Shown here one piece after another: positions 34,094 through 42,818 of a stretch of 64,000 bases of DNA (position 1 is its first letter; the number at the start of each line of letters is the position of its first letter). Position numbers and translations under genes: made by a program. The DNA comes from Phaeovibrio sulfidiphilus (lineage in GTDB: Bacteria > Pseudomonadota > Alphaproteobacteria > Rhodospirillales > Rhodospirillaceae). The notes below the pieces were generated by a model. It saw only the letters and a program-made list of their open reading frames with translations. It was not told the DNA's origin and made no database searches. The stretch covers positions 248,001 to 312,000 of the forward strand of contig NZ_JACZHT010000001.1 of assembly GCF_014861485.1 (NCBI RefSeq), given 5' to 3'.

Positions 34094-34561
34094 GGAAACG
34101 ACAATCCTCGACAGCCCGGGCGGATCCGAAATGAACCGCGCTCGCGCGCAAGGCCGGCCGGGCCGTCGGGAAACGGTCTGCGGCCGACCGGTTCCGGTCC
34201 CCGGGGGGGTTCTGTTCTGGCACAGCGTCCGGGCACAATCAACTGCGCTGACAGGGGCCAGGCCGGGTTTGAGAGCGCCGCGCTCCCGCCGGGCCCGCCG
34301 CTCCCCAATTCAGAGAACAGGCGGTCCACCCCGCCCGCCGGACCACCCGCGGCCGCGGGAGCGGGCGGGAACACCGGGACACCGAAGGGGCTGGGGCCGG
34401 CGTTACAGGCCGTGTACCACAGGGAGCTCCGGGAGCGGGACCGGACACACGGGATGAGCCCGCCCGCACCGGAGGCCAAGGAAAAAGGCGCCCGCACCGT
34501 GTGCGGACGCCCCCTGGAATTCGTAGTTGGAAATGCTTTCTGGAACAGGATACTGACGAGA
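34094..34561. other. Spacer between the helicase and DUF333 lipoprotein genes
   Basis: No gene is seen. It is low-complexity GC-rich sequence, with the lipoprotein gene's terminator at 34482-34511. The helicase promoter should lie near 34100-34250, but no clear hexamers stand out. Confidence 0.5.
34482..34511 (-). terminator. Intrinsic terminator of the DUF333 lipoprotein gene
   Basis: The 11-bp stem GGCGTCCGCAC / GTGCGGGCGCC (one G-T pair, 3-nt loop) is followed by TTTTT on the minus strand, about 50 bp past the stop. Confidence 0.85.
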
Positions 34562-34867
34562 CTACTTGCTATCGCCGTCGCCGTCCTGGTCGCCGGTCTC
34601 ACCGCCATCCGCATCCGGCTGCGGGTGCTCCTGACGGAAAAGCTCCCAAACCTCAATCTCGGTCCCGTCGGGCAGAATGCAGATCGCCAGATCTCCGCTC
34701 TCGGCCGGGCGGTTCTCAACCTTTCCACCCTTCTCCTCGATACAATACGTGTACGCCGGATTGGGCATACCCACAGCCTTTTCGGCATCCTCATTGCTTT
34801 TGGTCTCGCCAGAATCGCAGGCGGTCAGCAGAAGAGCGGCACCAATAATCATAACTGCTTTTTTCAT
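34562..34867 (-). CDS. DUF333 domain-containing lipoprotein
   Basis: 101 residues. The signal ends in the lipobox LTAC (lipidated Cys17). The DUF333 motif follows: MPNPAYTYCIEEKGG, then a Gly/Asp-spaced region, CILPDGTEIEVWELF. The C-terminus is acidic (Asp/Gly/Glu). DUF333 proteins are small putative hemolysin-like or copper/stress-associated lipoproteins; the function is unproven. The start has GGAG 7 nt upstream. With its own promoter and terminator it looks monocistronic. Confidence 0.9.
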   Translation of the reverse strand: MKKAVMIIGAALLLTACDSGETKSNEDAEKAVGMPNPAYTYCIEEKGGKVENRPAESGDLAICILPDGTEIEVWELFRQEHPQPDADGGETGDQDGDGDSK

Positions 34868-34927
34868 GCTTTTCTCCGTGATGTCTCGAACAGGAGGGAG
34901 GGAGAACCTTAAACTGTTCGGACGCCC

Positions 34928-34956
34928 ATAGTGCGCGTTTAACGGGCTATTTTCAA
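34928..34956 (-). promoter_or_regulatory. Probable promoter of the DUF333 lipoprotein gene
   Basis: TTGAAA (34956-34951) and CACTAT (34933-34928) are 17 nt apart on the minus strand. The start point would be ~55 nt upstream of the ATG. The surrounding 50 bp are locally A+T rich. Confidence 0.45.
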
Positions 34957-35290
34957 GAGCCTTTATAAATACAGACTCGCGGTGTTCTCCAGCCTCGCCC
35001 TCGGGTTTCAGACCGGAGGCGGGACGAGAACCCTCTCCACACAGGCCAGAAAAACGCGTAAAAATTGCAGGAGCCGGAGGGCATGGCGCCCTGTCCCCGG
35101 GGGCCCCGGAAGCCCTTGTGCCCTGGGCCGGCCCCGGCGCACGTGCGAGCCGGCCGCCCCGGAGGACATCCGGACATCCCTGGAAATGGCGGGGCGCGCC
35201 CGGCACGCCGCGAGGGAACGGGCGGTGAGGAGCGCCGCCCCCCCGGCGGGCGGAGGGAAGGGACGCCGGTCCCTGAGCGTGGCATTCGGG

Positions 35291-35346
35291 CCGGGAGGCC
35301 GGGAGGCCGGGAGGCCGGGAGGCCGGGAGGCCGGGAGGCCGGGAGG
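35291..35346. repeat. Seven perfect tandem copies of an 8-bp unit
   Basis: CCGGGAGG is repeated seven times without interruption, ending 3 bp from the stop codon of eipB. Confidence 0.95.
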
Positions 35347-35349
35347 GGA

Positions 35350-36249
35350 CTAGCCCCCGCAGTCGGGCTGCGGAAGGGCCTCGAGGGACTTGAGTTTCGC
35401 GTTCACGGAAAAGCTCCCGTAATCCAGGACCATATCCGAGATCACACCGTTTTCGTGCAGAACACCGCGGAGCTCATGACTGGAAACCCCATCCCCCGAG
35501 GATCCGTCGGCCCCCTCGTCCCCGGACAGGAAATACGCCATGGACACCATCCAGCCCCGGGTTTTCAGAAGCGGGCTGTCCAGCCGTTTGGCCGACGGAT
35601 CGGACGTGACCGGCGTCAGGGCCGTGGCCACCAAAGACCCCGCCCCCGGAACAGAACCGTCGAACAGACTGGCCGACATAAACGGCCGCCCCTCAAGACC
35701 CGCCTGAACCACCCCCCGGGTGTAGGCATTGGGGAACAGGGCCCCGGCAGCCACGACGACGTCCTCGGCCTCCGGCTTGACAAAACGCGCGATAATGGGC
35801 TGCACCCCCGCCTTCGGTTTCGCATCCCGCCGGACCGACCCCTCGGTGATTTCCTGAACACGGTCGTTTGAAAGCAACCGGCTGTAAAAGGACAGGTCGT
35901 TCCCGTCGAAGCTCTCCCAGGCGGAATACTCCATAACGTTATTGGTCTCCAGCCCCTGGCTGTTGCGAACCATCACGTCCAGGTGCACGGAGTTTGTCCA
36001 GCCCGTGCAGGCCGCATCAACCCGGAAGGTCAGGGAGCCCGCGAACGCCACAATACCCCCGCGCTCGGCCCGGGCCAGGGACAGATCGTAGACCGCCTTG
36101 TGGAGAGCCAGGTGAACCGGCGGCGCGGCGCCATCGGTGGCAGCGGAAGCCGAGGGCTCAGGGACCGGCCGGGGGGACGGGGCGGCAGAGGCCGTTGAAC
36201 CGACGGCCAGCGACACGAGAAGGGTAACCAGAGGAACGATCTTTCCCAT
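35350..36249 (-). CDS. eipB: EipB-family cell-envelope integrity protein (DUF1849)
   Basis: 299 residues. A Sec signal peptide (cleavage near SASA-AP, residues ~20-23) precedes a periplasmic domain beginning HKAVYDLSLARAERGG. EipB of Brucella is a periplasmic spiral beta-protein needed for envelope integrity, with a conserved disulfide. The two cysteines expected of the family are present, Cys81 (DAACTGW) and Cys297 (PQPDCGG). The segments SNDRVQEITEGSV and FPNAYTRGVVQAGLEG match the family layout. The family is restricted to alphaproteobacteria, supporting the taxonomic call. Upstream is a long GC-rich spacer; downstream an octamer array. Confidence 0.88.
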   Translation of the reverse strand: MGKIVPLVTLLVSLAVGSTASAAPSPRPVPEPSASAATDGAAPPVHLALHKAVYDLSLARAERGGIVAFAGSLTFRVDAACTGWTNSVHLDVMVRNSQGLETNNVMEYSAWESFDGNDLSFYSRLLSNDRVQEITEGSVRRDAKPKAGVQPIIARFVKPEAEDVVVAAGALFPNAYTRGVVQAGLEGRPFMSASLFDGSVPGAGSLVATALTPVTSDPSAKRLDSPLLKTRGWMVSMAYFLSGDEGADGSSGDGVSSHELRGVLHENGVISDMVLDYGSFSVNAKLKSLEALPQPDCGG

Positions 36250-36870
36250 ACCGATGCGGACTCCCGTAAGTTTTTCTCGCGAGAATCCGGGCTCCCGCGC
36301 CCTTTCTTTGTACTCGCTCCAGGCAGGACAGTGTCAAGAGGAAAGGATAGGGGGGTATGGGGGACAGGGAGACAGGAGGGATGTGGGAGAACCGCCGCAC
36401 GCCCGGCACCCGGGTCTGTCCCGACGCCTCGGATGCCCGGTCCGGCTACCGGCACGGGTCGGCGTCCGGGGCCGCCCCCCTCGGGCGCGCCCATGGCCTG
36501 TCCCAACCCATGCGTGCCCCCCGATACATCCGGCTCTGGGCACATCCAATTCCGCCGGACACCCCGAGCCAGGCGGGTCTCCTGACACATCCGGCCCGGA
36601 GCCCATCCGGTTTCCTCCCGATGCCCCGTGCCCCCTGGCAGCAAATCTGGCCGCGAGACAGGGCGTTGCGGGCGCGGGGGATATGGCACGGCAGCGGGGC
36701 AAGGCGTTGCGGGGGCGGGAAGGTGGCGGGGCAGCGGAACCGCACAGAAACACGGCAACAGGCTAACGCACGCCCGCTCCCGGGTCCGGTCCGGTCCCGC
36801 AGGCGGCCGGCGGACCCACCGGGCCGCTCGCATCCGACGACCCGAGACGATCGGGCCGGAAAGGGGGAGA
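36250..36870. other. GC-rich spacer between eipB and pdxJ
   Basis: No gene is seen. It contains degenerate repeats: GGCGTTGCGGG(C/G)GCGGG near 36664 and 36700, and CACATCC(A/G)-type segments of ~60 bp at 36535-36625. The eipB leader is within 36250-36340. Confidence 0.5.
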
Positions 36871-37605
36871 TTACCGCCGGGCGGCGTTCATCCGGGCGCG
36901 CATGCCCTCGATGGCCGCTTTCAGGCCCACAAAGACCGCCTCGCCCACAAGGAAGTGGCCGATGTTCAGTTCCCGGATGGTCTCGATGGCCGCGACGGGC
37001 CCCACGGTGTCATAGGTCAGGCCGTGGCCCGCATGGCATTCCAGCCCCAGTTCCTCTGCCACCCGGGCCGCCTCGACGATGCGGGCCAGTTCCCGCTCCC
37101 GGGCCGGGCCGTCCGCCGCGTCACAGTAGGAACCGGTATGAAGCTCGACAACCGGAGCCCCCAGCGCCCGCGCGGTCTCCAGAACCCGGGGGTCCGGCTC
37201 CACAAACAGGGAGACCCGGATCCCGGCATCCGAAAGGGCCGCGATGGCCGGAGCCAGACGCGCCCGCCCGCCGATGACATCAAGACCGCCCTCGGTGGTG
37301 CGCTCCTCGCGCTTCTCGGGGACCAGGCAGGCCGCATGGGGGCGGGTCTTCAGGGCAATGCCCACCATCTCGTCGGTCACGGCCATCTCGAGATTGAGAG
37401 GCAGCGGAATGTCCGCACGCAGACGCGCAATGTCGGAATCGATGATATGGCGCCGATCCTCGCGCAGGTGGGCGGTAATGCCGTCCGCCCCGGCCTCGCA
37501 GGCGATCCGGGCGGCCCGCAGCGGGTCCGGCCAGGCGCCACCGCGCGCATTCCGGAGTGTGGCAACGTGATCGATATTCACACCAAGACGCAAAACGTTT
37601 TTCAT
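36871..37605 (-). CDS. pdxJ: Pyridoxine 5'-phosphate synthase
   Basis: 244 residues. It condenses 1-deoxyxylulose 5-phosphate with 3-amino-2-oxopropyl phosphate to form pyridoxine 5'-phosphate. The N-terminus [18 protein letters not shown], the HLREDRRHI segment, [25 protein letters not shown] and the C-terminal [11 protein letters not shown] / [17 protein letters not shown] are all diagnostic. It starts 7 nt after the rsh stop and is the last gene of rpoZ-rsh-pdxJ. The acpS gene that usually follows in relatives is absent. Confidence 0.97.
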   Translation of the reverse strand: MKNVLRLGVNIDHVATLRNARGGAWPDPLRAARIACEAGADGITAHLREDRRHIIDSDIARLRADIPLPLNLEMAVTDEMVGIALKTRPHAACLVPEKREERTTEGGLDVIGGRARLAPAIAALSDAGIRVSLFVEPDPRVLETARALGAPVVELHTGSYCDAADGPARERELARIVEAARVAEELGLECHAGHGLTYDTVGPVAAIETIRELNIGHFLVGEAVFVGLKAAIEGMRARMNAARR

Positions 37606-37612
37606 TTTATGA

Positions 37613-39835
37613 TCAATGCCTTGCCCGCACCACCGAGTGAACGGCAGAGCTTGCCTTCAGGGAACTGATAATGGAGGTCAGATGCCGGAGGTCGGACACC
37701 TCGACATCAATGATCATATCGCAGAAATCCGCACGGCGCAGGGTGGTTTTCATGGACCGGACCATACCCTTCCCCTTGGCCACCACGCTCGTCACAGCCG
37801 CAAGCGCCCCGGGGTCATTGCGGATATTCATCTCCAGGCGACCGACGTGGCTCGTTCCCCCGCCCGCGTCATCGTCCCAGGAGAGATCAAGCCAGCGCTC
37901 GGACTCGTTGTTGTACTGGACCAGCTGCTCGCAGTCGATGGTGTGAACCGTGACGCCGCGCCCGGAGACCACAATTCCCACAATCCGATCGCCCGGAAGC
38001 GGGTGGCAACACTTGGCAAAGCTCATGGCCATGTTGGGAACCAGCCCGCGAATGCCGGGCCGTGATTTTGCATCCGACCGGGATTTCGGCGGCGCGGGAC
38101 GAATGATGGGGGGCAGCTTGGTCCGGATGATCGGCCCGCCCACCTGGGTGATCACATCACGGGGATGGATCGCGTTCTCGCCGATGGCATAGAACAGGTC
38201 ATCAAGCTCGCTCACCCGGAAATGCTTCAAAACCCCTTCCAGCGCCTTGTCGGACACCGAGTGCCCCGCCACACGGAAGGCGCGCTCCAGATACTGGCGC
38301 CCCATGCTGATGGACTCGCCGCGCCTCTGGAGACGGGTGTGGCGCCGGATCGAGGCCTTGGCTTTCCCGGTGACCACGAACACTTCCCAGTCCGGGTTCG
38401 GGGTCTGGGCTCGGGAGGTGCCGATCTCCACCTGGTCGCCGTTGCGCAGCAAGTGGTGGAGCGGAACGATCCGGCCGTTGATCTTGGCCGAGACGCAGTG
38501 GTCCCCGATCTCGGTGTGGACCGCGTAGGCGAAGTCCACCGGGGTGGATCCGTTGGGCAGGCCAATGACCTCACCCTTGGGGGTGAAACAGAAGACCTGG
38601 TCGGCGTACATCTCGAGTTTGGAGTTCTCGAGGAACTCCTCGGGCGAGTCGGCCTTTTCCAGGATATCGAGAAGTTCGCGGATCCAGCGGTACTGGGGCT
38701 CTCCGAGAGCCGGGGTCCCCTGCTTGTAGGACCAGTGGGCGGCCACGCCCAGCTCGGAGATCTCGTGCATTTCGCGGGTGCGGATCTGGACCTCGATGCG
38801 CTGGCGCTCGGGCCCGATGACCGCGGTGTGAAGGGACTGGTATTTGTTGGGCTTGGGGGTGGAGATGTAGTCCTTGAAGCGGTCCGGGATCATGGGATAC
38901 GCCGCGTGGATAAAGCCCAGGGCCCTGTAGCACTCCTCCACCGAATCGACGATAATCCGGAAGGCCAGGATGTCGGTCAGCTTCTCCATGGAGATGTTCT
39001 TGCTGCCCATCTTCCGCCAGATGGAGTACGCGGTTTTCTCGCGCCCCGAGACCTCGGCCTTGAGGTCGTGTTTGCGCAAGGTGCGCACCAGCTGGTCCAT
39101 GATCCGGTTGACCACCGACGAGCCCTCATCGCGCAGATGGGAGAGGTGGGTCAAGATCGCCTCACGGGCCTCGGGCTGGGTCTCGGCGAAAGCCAGATCC
39201 TCCAGCTCGGTCTTGATCTCGGCCATGCCGATGCGCTCGGCGAGCGGGGTATAGATGTCCAGGGTTTCGTTGGCGATGCGCCGCCGCTTCTCGGGCTTGT
39301 CGATGAAGCGCAGGGTGCGCATGTTGTGCAGCCGGTCGGCAAGCTTGATGAGCAGGACGCGGATATCCTTGCTCATGGCGATCAGAAGCTTGCGGAAGTT
39401 CTCGGCCTGCTTTGCGTGGTCCGAGGAGATCTGGAGCCGGTTCAGCTTGGTGACACCGTCCACCAGATTGGCCACGTCCTGGCCGAAGAGCTTGCGGATA
39501 TCGTCGAGGGTGGTGTCCGTGTCCTCGACCGTGTCGTGCAGCAGGGCTGCAACGATGGTGGCACAGTCCAGACGGTAGTTTGTCAGGATTCCGGCCACCT
39601 CGAGCGGGTGGGAGAAGTAGCTGTCCCCGGAGTGCCGGACCTGGGATCCGTGCACCTTCATCGCGAAAACATAGGCGCGGTTGAGAAGATCCTCATCCGC
39701 GCCCGGATCGTAGGACTTTACCCTCTCGACCAGCTCAAACTGGCGCATGAGAGGGCGGGCCACAGCCCGCCTGGCGAGTGGCTCAGGAGTCGAGACCCGC
39801 TTTACACGGGTGTCCTGTTTTGTTTCCGCGTTCAA
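37613..39835 (-). CDS. rsh: Bifunctional (p)ppGpp synthetase/hydrolase (RelA/SpoT homolog)
   Basis: 740 residues. Domains in order: HD hydrolase ([30 protein letters not shown]), synthetase ([34 protein letters not shown]), TGS ([31 protein letters not shown]), a Zn-finger/CC region ([11 protein letters not shown]) and a C-terminal ACT domain. Both catalytic centres look intact. It sets alarmone levels for the stringent response. The start is assigned to a TTG with GAGAGG 5 nt upstream, 12 nt after the rpoZ stop; an ATG 29 codons later lacks a ribosome-binding site. It is co-transcribed with rpoZ. Confidence 0.96.
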   Translation of the reverse strand: MNAETKQDTRVKRVSTPEPLARRAVARPLMRQFELVERVKSYDPGADEDLLNRAYVFAMKVHGSQVRHSGDSYFSHPLEVAGILTNYRLDCATIVAALLHDTVEDTDTTLDDIRKLFGQDVANLVDGVTKLNRLQISSDHAKQAENFRKLLIAMSKDIRVLLIKLADRLHNMRTLRFIDKPEKRRRIANETLDIYTPLAERIGMAEIKTELEDLAFAETQPEAREAILTHLSHLRDEGSSVVNRIMDQLVRTLRKHDLKAEVSGREKTAYSIWRKMGSKNISMEKLTDILAFRIIVDSVEECYRALGFIHAAYPMIPDRFKDYISTPKPNKYQSLHTAVIGPERQRIEVQIRTREMHEISELGVAAHWSYKQGTPALGEPQYRWIRELLDILEKADSPEEFLENSKLEMYADQVFCFTPKGEVIGLPNGSTPVDFAYAVHTEIGDHCVSAKINGRIVPLHHLLRNGDQVEIGTSRAQTPNPDWEVFVVTGKAKASIRRHTRLQRRGESISMGRQYLERAFRVAGHSVSDKALEGVLKHFRVSELDDLFYAIGENAIHPRDVITQVGGPIIRTKLPPIIRPAPPKSRSDAKSRPGIRGLVPNMAMSFAKCCHPLPGDRIVGIVVSGRGVTVHTIDCEQLVQYNNESERWLDLSWDDDAGGGTSHVGRLEMNIRNDPGALAAVTSVVAKGKGMVRSMKTTLRRADFCDMIIDVEVSDLRHLTSIISSLKASSAVHSVVRARH

Positions 39836-39847
39836 TAAGACCTCTCA

Positions 39848-40318
39848 TCAGTCATCGTCACCGAGAAGGGAGGGATCGACGTCGTCGTAATCCTCGTCTG
39901 ACGCGTCATCCGTATTTCCGGCGCTCTCGTTGCCAAAGGAGTCGTCATCGTCGCCATCCGGGGATTCCTGGAGGCTCAGGCCGTCGGCCAGGAGCTCCTC
40001 CTCGGTATCCATCCCGATGGTATCATCGCGCAGGTCAGCGTCGGCCGCCACAGCGTCCATCTCCGGGTCGTCATCCTCGGGCTCGTCGATCTCGACCCGA
40101 CGCTGGAGCGCCGACACGAGGGACTCGCGAAGGGCATCGGGGCCCACGGTCTTGTCCGCGATCTCCCGCAGGGCGACCACAGGGTTCTTGTCGTTGTCCC
40201 GCTCCACCGTCAGCGGAGACCCGGCGGAAATCTGCCGGCCGCGCTGGGCGGCGGCGAGAACCAGCTCGAAACGGTTGGGAACAATGGTAATGCAATCTTC
40301 AACAGTTACGCGAGCCAT
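39848..40318 (-). CDS. rpoZ: RNA polymerase omega subunit with acidic C-terminal extension
   Basis: 156 residues. Residues 1-~75 are the conserved omega fold ([41 protein letters not shown]). Omega assists RNAP assembly and contributes to a ppGpp-binding site, which fits its position directly before rsh. The remaining ~80 residues are strongly acidic (runs of Asp/Glu). Typical omega is ~70-130 residues, so this tail is long. GGAG lies 7 nt upstream of the ATG. Confidence 0.96.
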   Translation of the reverse strand: MARVTVEDCITIVPNRFELVLAAAQRGRQISAGSPLTVERDNDKNPVVALREIADKTVGPDALRESLVSALQRRVEIDEPEDDDPEMDAVAADADLRDDTIGMDTEEELLADGLSLQESPDGDDDDSFGNESAGNTDDASDEDYDDVDPSLLGDDD

Positions 40319-40450
40319 CGAAATCTCCGCAGTGGGCCCCGGACCCGGTACAGGTGTGCCGGAGCGCCAGGATATCGTCCAGGATCAAGACAGGGGGCGA
40401 AACCGCCCGGAACAGGGAAGTTTACAGCCAAGAGGCACCGAACGCAACAC

Positions 40451-40467
40451 CTGGTACAGTATACCAG
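40451..40467 (-). promoter_or_regulatory. Extended -10 promoter inside a palindrome, upstream of rpoZ-rsh
   Basis: CTGGTA and TACCAG form a 6-bp inverted repeat (40451-40456 and 40462-40467). On the minus strand it contains TGGTATACT, an extended -10 (TG-N-TATACT, 40466-40458), about 140 nt upstream of rpoZ. No good -35 is present, as expected for extended -10 promoters. The palindrome could be an operator. Confidence 0.4.
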
Positions 40468-40516
40468 AAGGGGTCGGGCGCGGCGTTCCACAAGGGGAAA
40501 ACGCACGGAAGGACGC

Positions 40517-40542
40517 AAAAAAGACCCGCACCCTGTGGTGCG
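40517..40542 (-). terminator. Intrinsic terminator after folK
   Basis: On the minus strand a 6-bp stem CGCACC/GGTGCG with a 4-nt loop is followed by GGTCTTTTTT. It separates folK from the rpoZ promoter. Confidence 0.65.
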
Positions 40543-40745
40543 ACGTTTTCCCGCCCTGCGCGCGGCCCGGCGCCCCGCGTGCGATTCCCGTGTGCGATCC
40601 GCGTGTGCGATCCGAGTATCCTCCCACGACGCCCCCCGGCGGAGCCCAGGGGACACCGGCGCCCCTGACCGTCCGGGCCTTTGAGCCTGAACACGCGCGG
40701 AAATCCTGTACAGACACCCCGCACCCGGGCGGTCAACGGCGGATC

Positions 40746-41252
40746 TCAGGATCCCGCGCCCTCATCCTCCAGACACCGGATGTCCTGATCCGGGTCCAGC
40801 GCGGCACACAGGGTGTCGAGGGAGGCCCCGGTCAGCGGGTGACGCCATTCGGGAGCCACATCCCGCAGCGGATACAGGACGAAGGCCCGCAGATGCGCCC
40901 GCGGATGGGGAAGGGTCAGGCGCCCGCTGTCCAGGCACAGGCCCCGGAAGTCAATCAGGTCAAGGTCCAGGGTCCGCGCGGCGTTGGGAACCGACCGAAC
41001 CCGCCCCATCTTCTGCTCGATTCCCTGAAGCGCCTCCATCAGCGCCAGCGGCTCCAGGGCGGTGTCCACGCTCACCACCCCGTTTATGTAGTCGGGCTGG
41101 CCGGACCGGGGCACCGGCGAGGTCACATACCACCGGGAGCGGGCCAGAACCTGGATCCCCGAGGCCGGCATCAGGCCAAGGGCGGTCTCCAGCGCGTCCA
41201 GCGGAGCCCCCGCCGGCCCGGGGAGATTGGCCCCGAGTGCTATTAAAATCAT
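40746..41252 (-). CDS. folK: 2-amino-4-hydroxy-6-hydroxymethyldihydropteridine pyrophosphokinase
   Basis: 168 residues. It pyrophosphorylates the pterin precursor in folate synthesis. Visible motifs are MILIALGANLPG at the N-terminus, QPDYINGVVSVDT, the RTLDLDLIDF metal/ATP motif and LPHPRAHLRAFVLYPL. The start at MILIAL has GGAG 5 nt upstream; an upstream in-frame start would add 23 non-family residues. It is divergent from the NYN gene. Confidence 0.96.
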   Translation of the reverse strand: MILIALGANLPGPAGAPLDALETALGLMPASGIQVLARSRWYVTSPVPRSGQPDYINGVVSVDTALEPLALMEALQGIEQKMGRVRSVPNAARTLDLDLIDFRGLCLDSGRLTLPHPRAHLRAFVLYPLRDVAPEWRHPLTGASLDTLCAALDPDQDIRCLEDEGAGS

Positions 41253-41432
41253 GTTATCTCCAACGGTTTGACTGCGAAGGACTTGCGGCAGGCGGATTTT
41301 ATCTCTAGCTTTAATAGACACGGATACCGGGAGGCAAAACCCTCGGCCCGATATGCGGCTTTCTCATTCGGAAGGCCCTGATTTTCTTACACCCGTTTTT
41401 TAAAAGCCTTTAACGCTTTTCGAGAGGTATCC

Positions 41433-42062
41433 ATGGAAATTTATCCCCAGGAGAGACTTGGGCTCTTTATCGATGGCTCCAACCTTTACTCTGCAGCGCG
41501 CTCCCTTGGCTTTGATATCGACTACAAGCGGCTGCTGGACTTTTTCTCCAAGGAGGGGCGCCTGGTCCGGGCCTTCTACTACACGGCGCTGCTGGAGGAC
41601 CAGGAGTATTCGCCGATCCGGCCGCTGGTGGACTGGCTGGACTACAATGGATACACCATGGTCACCAAGCCGACCAAGGAGTTTACGGACGCTCTCGGCC
41701 GCCGGAAAATCAAGGGCAACATGGATATCGAGCTGGCCATCGACGTCATGGAGATGGCCCCGCACCTTGACCACATTGTGCTGTTCTCGGGGGACGGCGA
41801 CTTCCGTCGGCTCGTGGAGGCCGTGCAGCGCAAGGGACTGCGGGTGACCGTGGTCTCCACCGTGCGCTCCCAGCCGCCCATGGTCGCGGACGAGTTGCGC
41901 CGCCAGGCCGACCGCTTTGTGGAGCTTGCGGACCTGGAGAAGCGTATCGCCCGCCCGCCCCTTCCGCCGCGTGACCGCCCCGACACCCGCGGCGACTCGC
42001 TGTCCGGCGATGACATGGCCCCCGACTACGGGCCGCGGGAGAGCATTGAGGATCTTTTCTGA
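41433..42062 (+). CDS. NYN domain protein (LabA/DUF88 family)
   Basis: 209 residues. It is a PIN-like NYN nuclease domain with conserved aspartates in LGLFIDGSNLY, KGNMDIELAIDVME and FSGDGDFRRLV, followed by a Pro/Arg/Asp-rich tail. NYN proteins are predicted Mg2+-dependent ribonucleases; LabA-type members influence gene expression or RNA turnover. GAGAGG lies 5 nt upstream of the ATG. It is divergent from folK across 180 bp that must carry both promoters. Confidence 0.92.
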   Translation: MEIYPQERLGLFIDGSNLYSAARSLGFDIDYKRLLDFFSKEGRLVRAFYYTALLEDQEYSPIRPLVDWLDYNGYTMVTKPTKEFTDALGRRKIKGNMDIELAIDVMEMAPHLDHIVLFSGDGDFRRLVEAVQRKGLRVTVVSTVRSQPPMVADELRRQADRFVELADLEKRIARPPLPPRDRPDTRGDSLSGDDMAPDYGPRESIEDLF

Positions 42063-42451
42063 CACACCCGCCCTGACACCCCGGCCGCCGGACCGATTGC
42101 CGCCCGGGGCCGGAGCGACCAAGGACCGCCCCCGAGGCCCGACCGCCCAAAGGCCGCCGGACCGACTGCCGTCCGGAGGCCGGACCGCCAGAGGCCCAGC
42201 CGCCCGAAAAGCCCGGGCCCATTGACAAAGTCCCGCGCCCTCCGGCCGCCGCGAGAGCGCGTCTCCCCTGTTCCGGGGCGGCCCTGCCCGCCCCTGACCG
42301 CGCCGCCCCCTGAGGCCCCGCGGCCCACCCGATCTTTATTTCGGGGCGATCCGCGCCCTTAACCGCCTCTTAAGGAAGCGGTGCTAGGGTGAGGATGCAG
42401 ACACAGACGAAACGACATCGACAAAAATTGAGGCAAATACGGGAGGCTTCC
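42063..42451. other. Spacer between NYN gene and small membrane protein
   Basis: No gene is seen. A 32-bp direct repeat is at 42083/42152 (listed separately). An inverted repeat CCGCCTC-TTAAG-GAAGCGG at 42364-42382 sits between possible TTAACC and TGCTAG hexamers ~75 nt before the next gene. Confidence 0.5.
42083..42183. repeat. Two copies of a ~32-bp GC-rich direct repeat
   Basis: GGCCGCCGGACCGA(T/C)TGCCG(C/T)CCGG begins at 42083 and at 42152, offset 69 bp. Confidence 0.8.
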
Positions 42452-42670
42452 ATGTCCCGGGACTCCTCGACCCTGAAACAACACCTGCTCCTTGTGGCCT
42501 GTGTTCTGGCCGCCGGCCTTCTGATCGGAAGCGCACTGGAGCACGCGGCAAAGCAGACCGCCGCCATTGGCACCCCGATGGTGGTTCCGCACAGCCGCGA
42601 CCATGTCCCCTCACCCCAGTGGGGGCCAGTCCTCCTCAACTCCGCGGGAGAGTGGCGGACCCTGAATTAG
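42452..42670 (+). CDS. Small single-pass membrane protein, unknown function
   Basis: 72 residues. A hydrophobic helix (HLLLVACVLAAGLLIGSALE, residues ~11-30) is followed by a ~40-residue hydrophilic tail with VVPHSRDHVPSPQWG. The ATG has GGGAGG 5 nt upstream, and a strong terminator follows the stop, so it is probably a real monocistronic gene. No family was recognised. Confidence 0.7.
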   Translation: MSRDSSTLKQHLLLVACVLAAGLLIGSALEHAAKQTAAIGTPMVVPHSRDHVPSPQWGPVLLNSAGEWRTLN

Positions 42671-42705
42671 GACCGCAGCCGGCCCATCCGGGTGGCCGCC
42701 TGCCC

Positions 42706-42740
42706 ATGCCCCGTCGGCGTCGCGTCCGACGGGGCATTTC
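42706..42740 (+). terminator. Intrinsic terminator after the small membrane protein gene
   Basis: The perfect 12-bp stem ATGCCCCGTCGG / CCGACGGGGCAT with an 8-nt loop is followed by TTCTCTGTT, a modest U-tract. Confidence 0.75.
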
Positions 42741-42818
42741 TCTGTTCCGGACCAGAGCGTCCCGGCGTATAACACCCGCCTCATTGTCCCTATCCCAGAC
42801 CATTGCAGGGCCACACGC

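Larger units (their letters stand above)
34868..35349. other. Spacer upstream of the DUF333 lipoprotein gene
   Basis: No gene is seen. It holds a promoter (34928-34956), GC-rich sequence from 35060, and a seven-copy octamer array next to eipB (35291-35346), both listed separately. Confidence 0.5.
40319..40745. other. Spacer between folK and rpoZ
   Basis: No gene is seen. It contains the folK terminator, the candidate rpoZ promoter/operator (both listed separately), and three copies of a 13-bp unit based on GTGTGCGATCCG at ~40576-40618. Confidence 0.6.

Noticed and set aside
30479-34912. A 1477-codon plus-strand open frame across the sRNA candidate, helicase and DUF333 gene
   Set aside because: It runs antisense through two well-supported genes and a terminator, and its product is low-complexity Gly/Arg/Pro.
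35065-35871. Plus-strand open frame reading through the octamer array
   Set aside because: It is antisense to eipB for most of its length and has no recognisable product.
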